A DNA stretch of 64,000 bases from an uncultured Bacteroidales bacterium (GTDB lineage Bacteria > Bacteroidota > Bacteroidia > Bacteroidales > Muribaculaceae), in NCBI GenBank assembly GCA_902800715.1, contig CADCFN010000004.1, positions 247,330-311,329 of the forward strand. The letters are read 5' to 3'. The translations under genes were made by a program, and so were the position numbers. This document shows, one piece after another, positions 52,056 through 61,268 of the stretch (within the stretch, counting starts at the first letter, position 1; each line of letters begins with the position of its first letter). The notes below the pieces were generated by a model, which saw only the letters and a list, made by a program, of their open reading frames with translations, made no database searches and was not told the origin of the DNA.

Positions 52056-54131
52056 ATGCGCAAATTGTTTTTCATGCTGCTTTTTTTGGCAGCTACCATC
52101 CTCAACTGTCAAGCTTTGACAGTGAACAACACCGCCGGCGGCCTTGCCAATGCCGTGGACGACGTTAACATCACGGTGTTGAAGGTGACGGGCACCATGG
52201 ATGCCCGCGACTTCCTGTTCATCACCGAGTCGCTCACTGAACTCACCTCATTGGATTTGAGTCAGGCCACGATTGTCCCCTACAACAACGACAAGGCGCT
52301 CTACAGCACTGTGACCGTCTACAACGGCAATGAAATTCCCCGCACGGCGTTCTTCGGCAAGAAACTGACCACCGTCAACCTTCCTAGAGGGTTGCAGACG
52401 ATTGGCTTCGCCGCATTTGCTGGCTGCTACCAGTTGCACAGCATCACCTTGCCCGCGTCGGTAGTCTATATCGATGACTATGCGTTTGCTGGCAGTGGTT
52501 TGACCAGTGTCGTGATACCTCGCACGGTAACAGGTATGGGTAAGGGCGTGTTCTCGCGTTGTGAGTCGCTTACCAGTGCTGTTGTCGACTGTATGGTGCT
52601 GAACAACTTCGCCTTCTTGGGCGACGTGCAGTTGAGCAGCGTGCAGCTGGGCGCTGACGTGAAGTACATCCGCGAGGGCGTCTTCAACGGCTGCAAGGCC
52701 TTGAAGACCATCACCACCGACCCTGCTTGCCGTTTGACCCATATCGGAGCCGAGGCTTTCATCAATTCGGGTCTGGAAAGCATCGATATCAAGTCCTTGG
52801 GACTGGGTACCATCGGTGACTGGGCTCTTGCTCAGACCAACCTGGCAACCATCGAGTTGGCCGACGGTATGACCGATTTGGGCACTGGCGCTCTGGCCAA
52901 TAACCAGTCGCTGACCGATGTCGTGTTCCCCGCAAATGCTCACCATGGTGGCGGCCGCGGTGCTCCCGTTCAACACAACCCCGTGACCAAGGTGAACGAC
53001 TTCACCTTTGCTGGTGATGCCCAGCTGAATGCAGGTAATATGTTAAATGAGGGTATTGTAACCATCGGCAACTATGCGCTCTATAATGTGAGTGCCAGCA
53101 TCGACACTATGCGTCTGCCCTCAACGGTGCAATACTTGGGTGACTATGCCATGGCAGGCATGACGGGTATGCAGACCCTCAAGACCGCTGCCGAGAGTGT
53201 CCCTGAACTCGGCATCGAGGTATGGGCGGGTGTTGACCAGCCTAATGTGCCCCTGATTGTCACAGACAAGAACAGCCTGTCGCAATATAAGTCGGCAGAC
53301 CAGTGGTGCAACTTCTTCTATGAGGCTGATGATTATTTGCTGGGTGACGTGAATAATGACGGCAGTGTTACCATCTCGGATGTTACAGCGCTGATCGACT
53401 TCATGTTGAATGGTGTGGGTGAAATTAACATGGCGGCCTCAGACATTAATGGCGATAATACGGTGAGCATTGGCGATGTGACCGCCCTGATTGACATGCT
53501 GAACAATACCAATGCCAAGATGTCGCTGAACCGCATCAAATCGTTAGTTGCACTCAATGAATTGACGACTAACGATGTGTTGGCCTCACAGCCGATATCC
53601 TTACGTCCCGGTGAGACGCGCACTGTTGAAGTGGCACTCAACAACATTGAGCATGACTATACAGCATTGCAGTGCGAGGTAATCCTGCCGCAGGGCGTGA
53701 CCCTCTCTGATGTCAAGGGCATCGACCGTGGTGCAGGCCACAGCTACTACAGCAAGCAGCACGAGACCGAGACGAATGTATACTCGCTGATTGGTGTCTC
53801 GATGAAGATGAACACCTTTGGGGGTAATGAAGGCAACATCCTCATGCTGACAATTGCCGCCGATGAAGACTTCAACCCGCAGAATGCCGAGTTGGTATTC
53901 ACCAACGTGTTGCTGGTAGACACTCGCCATGATGCATATCTGGCAGGTGACGCACTCAGCCCCATCAACAACGCCAGCGGTGTGGAGCAGATTACTGCCA
54001 ACAAGCAGATTGCCAACGTGCGTTACGTCAACGTGGCAGGTCAGGAAAGCGAGACTCCGTTTGATGGTGTCAACATCGTGGTTACTACCTACACCGATGG
54101 CACTATGACCACCGTCAAGGTGATGAAGTGA
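52056..54131 (+). CDS. Secreted BspA-type LRR protein with dockerin-like and cohesin-like parts
   Basis: 691 residues from the ATG at 52056, chosen because the signal peptide (MRKLFFMLLFLAATILNCQA) begins there; the longer frame adds untypical residues. BspA/LRR_5-type repeats fill about 40-420 (LTTVNLPRGLQTIGFAAFAG, IDDYAFAGSGLTSVVIPRTV). Two dockerin-like repeats follow (GDVNNDGSVTISDVTALIDF; SDINGDNTVSIGDVTALIDM), then a cohesin-like beta-sandwich (LRPGETRTVEVALNNIE, LQCEVILPQGVTLSDVKG), and the sorting-type tail (PFDGVNIVVTTYTDGT...KVMK). Probably adhesion to host or food surfaces. A close homologue follows. Confidence 0.88.
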   Translation: MRKLFFMLLFLAATILNCQALTVNNTAGGLANAVDDVNITVLKVTGTMDARDFLFITESLTELTSLDLSQATIVPYNNDKALYSTVTVYNGNEIPRTAFFGKKLTTVNLPRGLQTIGFAAFAGCYQLHSITLPASVVYIDDYAFAGSGLTSVVIPRTVTGMGKGVFSRCESLTSAVVDCMVLNNFAFLGDVQLSSVQLGADVKYIREGVFNGCKALKTITTDPACRLTHIGAEAFINSGLESIDIKSLGLGTIGDWALAQTNLATIELADGMTDLGTGALANNQSLTDVVFPANAHHGGGRGAPVQHNPVTKVNDFTFAGDAQLNAGNMLNEGIVTIGNYALYNVSASIDTMRLPSTVQYLGDYAMAGMTGMQTLKTAAESVPELGIEVWAGVDQPNVPLIVTDKNSLSQYKSADQWCNFFYEADDYLLGDVNNDGSVTISDVTALIDFMLNGVGEINMAASDINGDNTVSIGDVTALIDMLNNTNAKMSLNRIKSLVALNELTTNDVLASQPISLRPGETRTVEVALNNIEHDYTALQCEVILPQGVTLSDVKGIDRGAGHSYYSKQHETETNVYSLIGVSMKMNTFGGNEGNILMLTIAADEDFNPQNAELVFTNVLLVDTRHDAYLAGDALSPINNASGVEQITANKQIANVRYVNVAGQESETPFDGVNIVVTTYTDGTMTTVKVMK

Positions 54132-54175
54132 CATCTGCTTGCACCCGTCTCGCCTCGAGGCGTGTGAAGGAAGAA

Positions 54176-54216
54176 ACAGGCGATCTCCTCATTGCGGGGT
54201 TCGCCTGATTTTTTTT
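54176..54216 (+). terminator. Terminator between the two LRR genes
   Basis: CAGGCGA pairs with TCGCCTG, with CC/GG further in, followed by ATTTTTTTT. A classic intrinsic terminator. Confidence 0.85.
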
Positions 54217-54249
54217 GTTAAAAGCAATGATGATTCCAGGAAATTGGTT

Positions 54250-54257
54250 TATATTTG
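54250..54257 (+). promoter_or_regulatory. -7 box for the second LRR protein
   Basis: TATATTTG fits TAnnTTTG, 22 nt upstream of the ATG at 54280. Confidence 0.5.
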
Positions 54258-54279
54258 CAGACTTTATGGATTAGTAATT

Positions 54280-56247
54280 ATGGTCAAGAAGATTGTTTTT
54301 ATTATCATAGCCATGATGGCACTGGAATCGTCGGCCATCGACGTGAACAATGCGGCAGGTGGGCTGTCCGATTTGGTGGACAACCTCAGCATCACGTCAT
54401 TGAAGGTGACAGGCACTATGAATGCACAGGATTTCTACTTCATCTCAGATAACTTGCATCAACTCACTGATATTGACCTTGAAGGGGTCAAAGTCCTTCC
54501 TGTCTATACATCAAGGCCCTATTATTGGCGCCAGGACTTTCATGCCGACGAGCTTCCCGTGTGCGCTTTTTGTTCGATGAATCTGGAGCGCGTCGTGTTG
54601 CCAGCCGGCTTGAAAAGCATCGGCAAGGCTGCTTTTGCCAACTGCACGCGACTTGCCAGTGTCACCATGCCTGCTACGCTCGACAGCATCGCCGACCTGG
54701 CGTTTGTGTCCTGTGAGTCTTTACAGACGGTCGTCCTCCCCGCCCAAGTAGTATATGTGGGTAAGGGTGCGTTTATGCGTTGTACGTCGCTCTCCAGCAT
54801 TGCTGTAGAGCCATCAAGCCGATTGAACTGCTTGGACGAAGCCGCCCTGATGGACTGCCCCAATCTTAAGTCCATTTCCCTAGGCAATGCGCTGAGCCGC
54901 ATCGGTGAGCGCTTTTTGGCAGGCTCGGGTATCCAGAGCCTGGATTTGACGTCCTACAACAGCCTGAAATCGATTGGCGGATGGGCTTTTGTGATGACAC
55001 CGCTTCGCGGCGTGCAACTGCCTGCCGGTTTGACCAGCCTGGGAGATGGCGCTTTCTTCTATAACCCATCACTCGCCGAGGTTAAACTGGGTGGGGGATT
55101 GACCAAACTTAATGATTATCTGTTCGCTGGTTCGGCGTTGAACACAAGTCTGGATTTGACCGGAGTGAGCGAGCTGGGCGACTATGCGTTGTATAATGTC
55201 TCAGGGCTGACATCCGTCACACTGCCTGCCACGACGACCCGCTTGGGCAGTTTTGCCATGGCTGGCATGACGGGACTGGATTCCTTGACCTGTGAGGCTG
55301 TTGATGTGCCTGCCCTGGGCGACAACGTCTGGGCTGGTGTGATGCAGTCCCAGATTCCTCTGGACGTTCCTGCGACCTCGATAGAGTTGTACAAGGAGGC
55401 TCCCCAGTGGCAGGATTTCCTGTTCGATAACGTCTGGCTGAAAGGTGATGTCAATGCCGATGGTGAAATCAGCGTTGCCGACATCAATATGGTCATCGAA
55501 ATCATCAAGGGACGCCAGTATAGCGACGAGACGATGCAGCGTGCCGATGTGAATGGTGACGGCGAGATTACCGTTGCCGACATCAACATGATTATCATTC
55601 TGATTCAGAATCCGTCTAATCGCCTTGCTACAGTCGTTGATACCGATGACCTGTTGCGACTCGACGGACTAACCTTGCAACCTGGCGAGCAGCGTACTGT
55701 GGCCGTCACGCTCGACAATGCACAGGCCTATAGCGCTCTGCAGTGCGATATCACGCTGCCCCAAGGCTTGACCCTTGTCAGAGTTTCTGCATCACGAGGA
55801 TATGTGGGCGAGACCTGCTCGATGGATGACCTCACGTCGCGCACAGTTTCCTACTCGATGAACAGGAAGCCGTTTGACAGTGAAGAGAAACCTGTCTTGA
55901 CCTTCACCGTGCGCGCCGATGCCGCATGGGCCATGGGTGGCGAAATCGTGCTGAACAACGTGGTGCTTGCCGATGCCGACAATGTGGCTTGGCATGCTGC
56001 CGAGTGCCATGCTCCTGTGACCATCAGCACCGGCATCGAAGACTTGGCTGATGGCGCCGACCGCATTTGGACCGAGGGACGCACCCTGATGGTGAACGCC
56101 CGTACCGCTGGAACCCTTCAGGTGACCGCTATGAACGGCATGAGCCGCAACATGAATGTTAATGCCGGTATCAACCGCTTTGAGTTGGGTGCTGGCTTCT
56201 ATATCGTTTCGCTCAATGGCATCAACCGCAAGATTGCTGTCAAGTGA
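54280..56247 (+). CDS. Secreted BspA-type LRR protein, second paralogue
   Basis: 655 residues from the ATG at 54280, where a short signal peptide starts (MVKKIVFIIIAMMALESSA). It matches the gene at 52056 block by block: DVNNAAGGLSDLVDNLSITS, LRR_5 repeats (VVLPAGLKSIGKAAFANCTR), two dockerin-like repeats (GDVNADGEISVADINMVIEI; ADVNGDGEITVADINMIIIL), then a cohesin-like part (LQPGEQRTVAVTLDNAQAYS, LQCDITLPQGLTLVRV). The tail differs: it ends in FELGAGFYIVSLNGINRKIA, the more usual type A type IX secretion sorting signal. Tandem duplication with tail exchange is likely. Confidence 0.88.
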   Translation: MVKKIVFIIIAMMALESSAIDVNNAAGGLSDLVDNLSITSLKVTGTMNAQDFYFISDNLHQLTDIDLEGVKVLPVYTSRPYYWRQDFHADELPVCAFCSMNLERVVLPAGLKSIGKAAFANCTRLASVTMPATLDSIADLAFVSCESLQTVVLPAQVVYVGKGAFMRCTSLSSIAVEPSSRLNCLDEAALMDCPNLKSISLGNALSRIGERFLAGSGIQSLDLTSYNSLKSIGGWAFVMTPLRGVQLPAGLTSLGDGAFFYNPSLAEVKLGGGLTKLNDYLFAGSALNTSLDLTGVSELGDYALYNVSGLTSVTLPATTTRLGSFAMAGMTGLDSLTCEAVDVPALGDNVWAGVMQSQIPLDVPATSIELYKEAPQWQDFLFDNVWLKGDVNADGEISVADINMVIEIIKGRQYSDETMQRADVNGDGEITVADINMIIILIQNPSNRLATVVDTDDLLRLDGLTLQPGEQRTVAVTLDNAQAYSALQCDITLPQGLTLVRVSASRGYVGETCSMDDLTSRTVSYSMNRKPFDSEEKPVLTFTVRADAAWAMGGEIVLNNVVLADADNVAWHAAECHAPVTISTGIEDLADGADRIWTEGRTLMVNARTAGTLQVTAMNGMSRNMNVNAGINRFELGAGFYIVSLNGINRKIAVK

Positions 56248-56276
56248 AATGCTGGACTAATTGAATTGAACTGATT

Positions 56277-57062
56277 ATGGGTAAGAACAAACTCAAGAAA
56301 TTTGCCGACATGGAGCGCATGGAATGTGTGTTCCAGTTCCCCTTTGCAGTGGTGACGCAGCAGGGCGGATGCCCCATGCGCGGCAAGTGGAACGAGCAAT
56401 ATTTCAAGAATAATAACCCCATTGTGCTGGAGCTTGGCTGCGGCAAGGGGGAATATGCCGTGGGGCTTGCACAACGCTTCCCCGACAAGAACTACATCGG
56501 TGTGGATATCAAGGGCGCGCGCATGTGGACGGGCGCTAAGCTGGCGACAGAACTCGGACTGCCCAATGTGGCGTTCCTGCGCACCAGTATCGAACTGATT
56601 GACCGTATGTTTGCCCCCAATGAGGTGTCAGAGATATGGATTACTTTCCCCGACCCGCAGATGAAGAAGGTGAACAAGCGGCTCACATCGACGCGCTTCC
56701 TGGACAATTACCGCAACATCCTGTGTGATGGAGGCATTGTGCACTTGAAGACCGACAGCCCGTTCCTGTACACCTACACCCACGCCCTGGTCGAGGAGAA
56801 CCACCTGCCCGTCGAGGCCGACACCGATGACCTGTATGCCAGCGGCATTGCCAACGACATCCTGGACATCAAGACGCACTACGAGATGCAATGGCTGCAG
56901 CGCGGCTTGACCATCAAGTACATCCGCTTTGCCCTGCCACACGGCGTGCAGCTTGTTGAACCTGACATCGACATCGAGCCCGACACCTATCGCAGCTACA
57001 ATCGTGGCTACATCCAGATGCCTCAGCTCATGCCTGAACAAGAGAATGATACTAACCGTTAA
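56277..57062 (+). CDS. trmB: tRNA (guanine46-N7)-methyltransferase
   Basis: 261 residues. It methylates G46 in the tRNA variable loop. AdoMet-binding motif I is in [20 protein letters not shown] (about 49-68), followed by [12 protein letters not shown], the catalytic-type block [20 protein letters not shown] (about 119-138) and [12 protein letters not shown]. The N-terminal extension with [16 protein letters not shown] is typical of Bacteroidetes TrmB. It starts 29 nt after the LRR gene stop; the gene at 57093 follows in the same direction, 30 nt away. Confidence 0.94.
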   Translation: MGKNKLKKFADMERMECVFQFPFAVVTQQGGCPMRGKWNEQYFKNNNPIVLELGCGKGEYAVGLAQRFPDKNYIGVDIKGARMWTGAKLATELGLPNVAFLRTSIELIDRMFAPNEVSEIWITFPDPQMKKVNKRLTSTRFLDNYRNILCDGGIVHLKTDSPFLYTYTHALVEENHLPVEADTDDLYASGIANDILDIKTHYEMQWLQRGLTIKYIRFALPHGVQLVEPDIDIEPDTYRSYNRGYIQMPQLMPEQENDTNR

Positions 57063-57092
57063 ACATTAACCTTTAAACAGTAAACTAGAATA
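57061..57092. repeat. Short heptad-type leader before mrp
   Basis: On the sense strand attaacc tttaaac agtaaac tag: degenerate AAC heptads ending a few nt before the ATG at 57093. Weakest of the set. Confidence 0.45.
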
Positions 57093-58196
57093 ATGACCAT
57101 CTATCCAAATCTGGTACTTGACGCCCTGCGCACGGTGCGCTATCCCGGCTCGGGAAAGGACATCGTGGACATGGGCATGGTGAATGACGACATCCGCATC
57201 GACGGTAATCGCGTGAGCCTGTCGCTGACATTTGAGAAACCCACCGACCCCTTCATCAAGAGTGTGGTCAAGGCTGCCGAAGCCGCTATCCTCGCCCATG
57301 TGGGCGGTGATGTGGACATCAAGGGCAATATCGGGGTGAAGACCCGTCAGGACAACCCTGTGCGCAAGATTGAGAACCCCCTGCCCGGTGTGAAGAATAT
57401 TATCGCTGTGAGCTCTGGCAAGGGCGGTGTGGGCAAATCCACAGTCGCCTGCAACCTGGCTGTCGCGCTCGCTATGCAAGGCTACCGCGTGGGTATGCTT
57501 GATGCCGATATCTTCGGACCCTCGATGCCCAAGATGTTCGGTGCCGAGGAGGAGCAGCTTTACATGCACGAGGTGGACGGCAAGAACCTGATTATCCCTC
57601 TGGAAAAATATGGCGTGAAGATGCTTTCCATCGGTTTCCTGGTGGACAAGGAGAAAGCCGTGCTGTGGCGCGGTGCCATGGCCAGCAATGCCCTGCGGCA
57701 GCTCATTACCGAGGCCGATTGGGGTGAGCTGGACTATTTCATCATTGATATGCCTCCCGGCACCAGCGACATCCACCTGACCCTGGTGCAGACGCTCGCT
57801 ATCACGGGCGCCATCGTCGTGACCACGCCGCAGCAGGTGGCACTGGCCGACGCTCGCAAGGGCATCAGCATGTTCATGGGTGAACACGTGGGCGTGCCCG
57901 TGCTGGGCATTGTCGAGAATATGTCATGGTTCACGCCCGCCGCACATCCCGACGAGCAGTACTTTATCTTCGGCCGTGACGGCGGCAAGCAGCTGGCCGA
58001 GAAACTGGATGTGGAACTCTTGGGCCAGATTCCGCTCGTGGCAGGTATCTGCAAGGGCAGCGACGACGGCCAGCCTGTCGTGCGCATGAACGACGTGAGC
58101 GGCATCGCTTTCAAGAAGCTCGCCACACGCGTTGTCGAGGCAGTGGACAAGCGCAATGAGACCCTGCCCCCAACCGAGGTGGTGCAGACCCATTAA
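57093..58196 (+). CDS. mrp: Mrp/ApbC-family iron-sulfur carrier ATPase
   Basis: 367 residues. The N-terminal MIP18/DUF59 domain (about 1-90) is followed by the P-loop ATPase domain with the deviant Walker A SSGKGGVGKSTVACNLAVAL (about 107-126), DADIFGPSMPKMFG and DYFIIDMPPGTSDIHLT. It loads or transfers Fe-S clusters as a dimer. The CxxC motif that other Mrp proteins carry after the ENMS block is absent here (NMSWFTPAAHPDEQYFIFG), as in the Bacteroidetes form. Housekeeping run of trmB, mrp and later genes in the same direction. Confidence 0.93.
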   Translation: MTIYPNLVLDALRTVRYPGSGKDIVDMGMVNDDIRIDGNRVSLSLTFEKPTDPFIKSVVKAAEAAILAHVGGDVDIKGNIGVKTRQDNPVRKIENPLPGVKNIIAVSSGKGGVGKSTVACNLAVALAMQGYRVGMLDADIFGPSMPKMFGAEEEQLYMHEVDGKNLIIPLEKYGVKMLSIGFLVDKEKAVLWRGAMASNALRQLITEADWGELDYFIIDMPPGTSDIHLTLVQTLAITGAIVVTTPQQVALADARKGISMFMGEHVGVPVLGIVENMSWFTPAAHPDEQYFIFGRDGGKQLAEKLDVELLGQIPLVAGICKGSDDGQPVVRMNDVSGIAFKKLATRVVEAVDKRNETLPPTEVVQTH

Positions 58197-58238
58197 GAGA
58201 ATAATTCGTTTTATAAATAATTAAAAAATCTACTGATT

Positions 58239-59036
58239 ATGAAAAAGATTATCGCAATGCTGGCTGTAGCGGCGATGCTGCTCACCAGTTGTGGCTCAGT
58301 ACCTATCACGGGCCGCAAACAGTTGAACCTCGTCAGCGACCAGGAGGTACTGGCTGCAAGTCTCCAGCAGTATGCCACCTTCATGCAGACGGCACCCATC
58401 TCGACGCAGAAGACCAAGAGCGCCCAGGTAACCCGCGTGGGACAGCGCATCGCTGCCGCTACCGAGGCCTACTTGAAGTATGCAGGACTGGAGAGTGAGT
58501 TGCAGAATTTCGCTTGGGAGTTCAACTTGATTCGGAGCGATGATGTGAATGCCTGGTGTATGCCTGGCGGTAAAATCGTGGTTTATGAGGGCATTATGAA
58601 CCTCGTGAGCAGCGATGATGAACTGGCAGTGGTGATTGGCCATGAAGTGGCGCACGCTGTCGCCAAGCACAGCAATGAGCGCATGAGCCAGCAGGTGCTT
58701 GCACAGTATGGCGCCAATGCTATCGGTATCCTCACCAGCGGCAAAAGCGCTGCCACACAGCAGATTGCCCAGCAGGTCTATGGTCTGGGTGCCCAGTATG
58801 GCGTGATGCAGCCTTTCTCGCGCAAGCACGAGAGCGAGGCCGACAAAATGGGTCTGGTGCTGATGACGATAGCCGGCTATAACCCTGAAGTGGCTGTTAC
58901 CTTCTGGCAGAAGATGCAGGCCACCACGACTCAGGAGCCGCCCGAGTTCATGAGTTCGCACCCGAGCCATGCCACCCGAATCGCGGACATCAAGAAGTGG
59001 ATTCCTGAGGTGAAGAAACAGTACGGCACTAAATGA
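58239..59036 (+). CDS. M48-family metallopeptidase lipoprotein
   Basis: 265 residues. Lipobox LLTSC at residue 18. Zinc-binding HEVAH (in VVIGHEVAHAVAKHSNERMS, about 127-146) and a downstream Glu in RKHESEADKMGL mark the M48 (HtpX/Oma1-like, BepA/YfgC-like) fold. End block SSHPSHATRIADIKKWIPE is typical. It is probably periplasmic, in outer-membrane protein quality control. Its stop overlaps the start of the DUF3256 gene by 4 nt. Confidence 0.92.
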   Translation: MKKIIAMLAVAAMLLTSCGSVPITGRKQLNLVSDQEVLAASLQQYATFMQTAPISTQKTKSAQVTRVGQRIAAATEAYLKYAGLESELQNFAWEFNLIRSDDVNAWCMPGGKIVVYEGIMNLVSSDDELAVVIGHEVAHAVAKHSNERMSQQVLAQYGANAIGILTSGKSAATQQIAQQVYGLGAQYGVMQPFSRKHESEADKMGLVLMTIAGYNPEVAVTFWQKMQATTTQEPPEFMSSHPSHATRIADIKKWIPEVKKQYGTK

Positions 59037-59674
59037 GGCTGATCTTTAGACTGATTGTCCTGTCGATGGCGTTATTGCCATTGACAGGGCTTGCTCGCAC
59101 GGTGGCTGACCTGTTCGCTACCGAGCCAGGTAACATTTTCCCGTTGCTCACCCGCACCAACCGCCTTGACATGGTGGACTACTACAATAGCGGGCAGATG
59201 GTCGCTGTTCCCAACAATCTGGCTGGGGAAACCCGTTTGCTCGAGCTGGACAGCGCTTACCTCAAGGTGCAGACGAGCAATAGCCGTGTGGTGGAAATGT
59301 GTATGAGAAAAGTGGGCAAGGATACCGTCATCACCGTCATCGAGACGGTGATGACGCCTGTGCCCGATAGCTACCTCTCGCAGTGGAACGTCCACTGGCA
59401 GCGTTACACCAGTAACAAGTTGTTCAAGATGCCGACTATCGACGATTTCATCGTCAAGAAGATGCCGAGCGAACTGAGGGCCGACTTGCAGGATGTGATG
59501 ATTTTCCCGCTTGTTCAACTCACCTTCACGGGCGAGAACCGCGACACCATCGAGGCAACTCATGGTCTGGAGCAATTCCTCGTTTCCAGCGAGTACAAGC
59601 GCTTTGCAGCATACCTCATTCCTACGCTCCGCTATCGTTTCAACGGATTGAAAATCAAGCCCGTAAAGAAATAG
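59033..59674 (+). CDS. DUF3256-family secreted protein
   Basis: 213 residues with a signal peptide (MRLIFRLIVLSMALLPLTGLA). The mature part has the blocks VADLFATEPGNIFPLLTRTN, MVDYYNSGQMVAVPNNLAGE and YRFNGLKIKPVKK. The pattern fits DUF3256, a small Bacteroidetes family of unknown function. The ATG overlaps the M48 gene stop (ATGA), so translation is coupled and a functional link is plausible. Confidence 0.87.
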   Translation: MRLIFRLIVLSMALLPLTGLARTVADLFATEPGNIFPLLTRTNRLDMVDYYNSGQMVAVPNNLAGETRLLELDSAYLKVQTSNSRVVEMCMRKVGKDTVITVIETVMTPVPDSYLSQWNVHWQRYTSNKLFKMPTIDDFIVKKMPSELRADLQDVMIFPLVQLTFTGENRDTIEATHGLEQFLVSSEYKRFAAYLIPTLRYRFNGLKIKPVKK

Positions 59675-59676
59675 CC

Positions 59677-61002
59677 ATGCAACAGCCGTCCATCTTCTCG
59701 CCCAAGCCACAAGGCATGACCCTGAGTGAGTTTAACGCCCGCATCGAGCAGGTGTTGAACAACGATGCCCGGTTGCGCAGCCAGTGGGTCATTGCCGAGA
59801 CTAGTGATTTGCGCTTGAACCGCAGCGGCCACTGCTATACTGAACTCCTCGAGAAGGATGACCAGGGTACGACCATTGCCAAGGTGGGGGCTGCCATCTG
59901 GGCAAGCAATTACGGGAGCCTGTATCACAAGTTTCTTAAAGCCACGGGCCAGGTTCTGACTACGGGCATGAAGGTGCTGGTCAACGTGACGGCAACATTC
60001 CATCGCCTCTACGGCATCAAGGTCATCATCAACGACATCGACCCCAGCTACACCATGGGCGACATGGAGCGCCAGCGACAGGAAATTATCAACCGCCTCA
60101 AGGAGGCTGGCGTCTTTGAAATGAACAAGCAATTGCCGTGGCCCGACGTGCCGCAGCGCGTTGCGATCGTTTCGGCAGCGGGAGCAGCGGGATATGGCGA
60201 CTTCATGAACCAGTTGGGCCATAATCCTTACGGACTGCAGTTCTATACCTGTCTGTTTCCTGCTGTCATGCAGGGCGCGCAGACGGTTCCTACGGTATTG
60301 GCCGCGCTGGACCGCATTAACCGGCACATCGACCTGTTTGACTGCGTGGTCATCATCCGTGGCGGTGGGGCGACGTCCGAGCTCAATTCTTTTGATAACT
60401 ATGACTTGGCTAACGAGGTAGCGCAGTTTCCGATTCCCGTCATCGTGGGCATCGGGCATGAGCGCGATGTGACAGTGCTCGACTATGTGGCTGCCATGAG
60501 TGTCAAGACGCCTACTGCCGCTGCCGAGTGGCTCATCCAGCGCGGTACCAATGCGTTGGCCCACCTTGACGAGTTGCAGGATGCCGTCGTCAATGCCGTG
60601 CGCGATACTGTAGCCGAGGCAAGGGAACATCTGGCTTATTTCACTAGCTTGATTCCTGCCGTTGCTCGTGGTATCATCGACACCAACCGGATTAAGCTTG
60701 ACAACTACACGCGTAATATACCCTTCGCTGCCAATAATCTGATTGCCAACCAGCAAACTCGTCTGGAACGGGCGCTCGAACGTATGGCAGATGCCGTGAA
60801 AACGGCGATGCACCGCGAGCAGCAGCGCCTGCAGGCACTGGACGAAAAAGCGACTCTGTTGTCACCCGTCAACACCCTGCAACGCGGATACGCCCTCGTG
60901 AGGAAGGACGGCAAGTGCGCCACCGCAGCCGACCAACTCCAGCCCGGTGACCAAGTTACGATGCAGTTCGCCGATGGCGCAGCCAATGCCACCGTGAATT
61001 AA
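59677..61002 (+). CDS. xseA: Exodeoxyribonuclease VII large subunit
   Basis: 441 residues. With XseB it degrades single-stranded DNA from both ends. OB-fold (WVIAETSDLRLNRSGHCYTE, about 29-48), then the catalytic domain with RVAIVSAAGAAGYGDFM, VVIIRGGGATSELNSFDNYD and VIVGIGHERDVTVLDYVAAM (about 254-273), long helices and a C-terminal YALVRKDGK beta-part. It follows the DUF3256 gene by 2 nt. The small subunit is displaced by a repeat array. Confidence 0.94.
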   Translation: MQQPSIFSPKPQGMTLSEFNARIEQVLNNDARLRSQWVIAETSDLRLNRSGHCYTELLEKDDQGTTIAKVGAAIWASNYGSLYHKFLKATGQVLTTGMKVLVNVTATFHRLYGIKVIINDIDPSYTMGDMERQRQEIINRLKEAGVFEMNKQLPWPDVPQRVAIVSAAGAAGYGDFMNQLGHNPYGLQFYTCLFPAVMQGAQTVPTVLAALDRINRHIDLFDCVVIIRGGGATSELNSFDNYDLANEVAQFPIPVIVGIGHERDVTVLDYVAAMSVKTPTAAAEWLIQRGTNALAHLDELQDAVVNAVRDTVAEAREHLAYFTSLIPAVARGIIDTNRIKLDNYTRNIPFAANNLIANQQTRLERALERMADAVKTAMHREQQRLQALDEKATLLSPVNTLQRGYALVRKDGKCATAADQLQPGDQVTMQFADGAANATVN

Positions 61003-61018
61003 GTCGCTATATTATAAG

Positions 61019-61268
61019 TGCGCGGATGCAATTCGCGCAATTCGGAATAATAAAAAAGAACGCGGATGCCCAAAAATCAGTTTAATTCGCGAAATTCGTA
61101 GTTTAAAAAAGAAGAAGTGCACGGATGCAATTTGCGTAATTCGTAATAATAAAAAAGAGCGCGGAAGCCAAAAAATCAGTTTAATTCGCGTAATTCGTAG
61201 TTTATATGTAGAAGAGCGCGGAAGCCAAAGAATCAGTTTAATTCGTGAAATTCGTAGTTTAAAAGAAA
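61019..61268. repeat. Irregular repeat array between xseA and xseB
   Basis: Five units of about 43-57 nt. Each starts with gcggatgc or gcggaagc and ends in aattcg.(n)aattcgtag plus an A-rich stretch. Two unit types alternate (A: 61019, 61117; B: 61061, 61160, 61217). No open frame and no equal spacers. Confidence 0.8.

Noticed and set aside
61019-61268. CRISPR array between xseA and xseB
   Set aside because: Units differ in length and sequence, have no constant spacer size, and there is no cas gene in the window.
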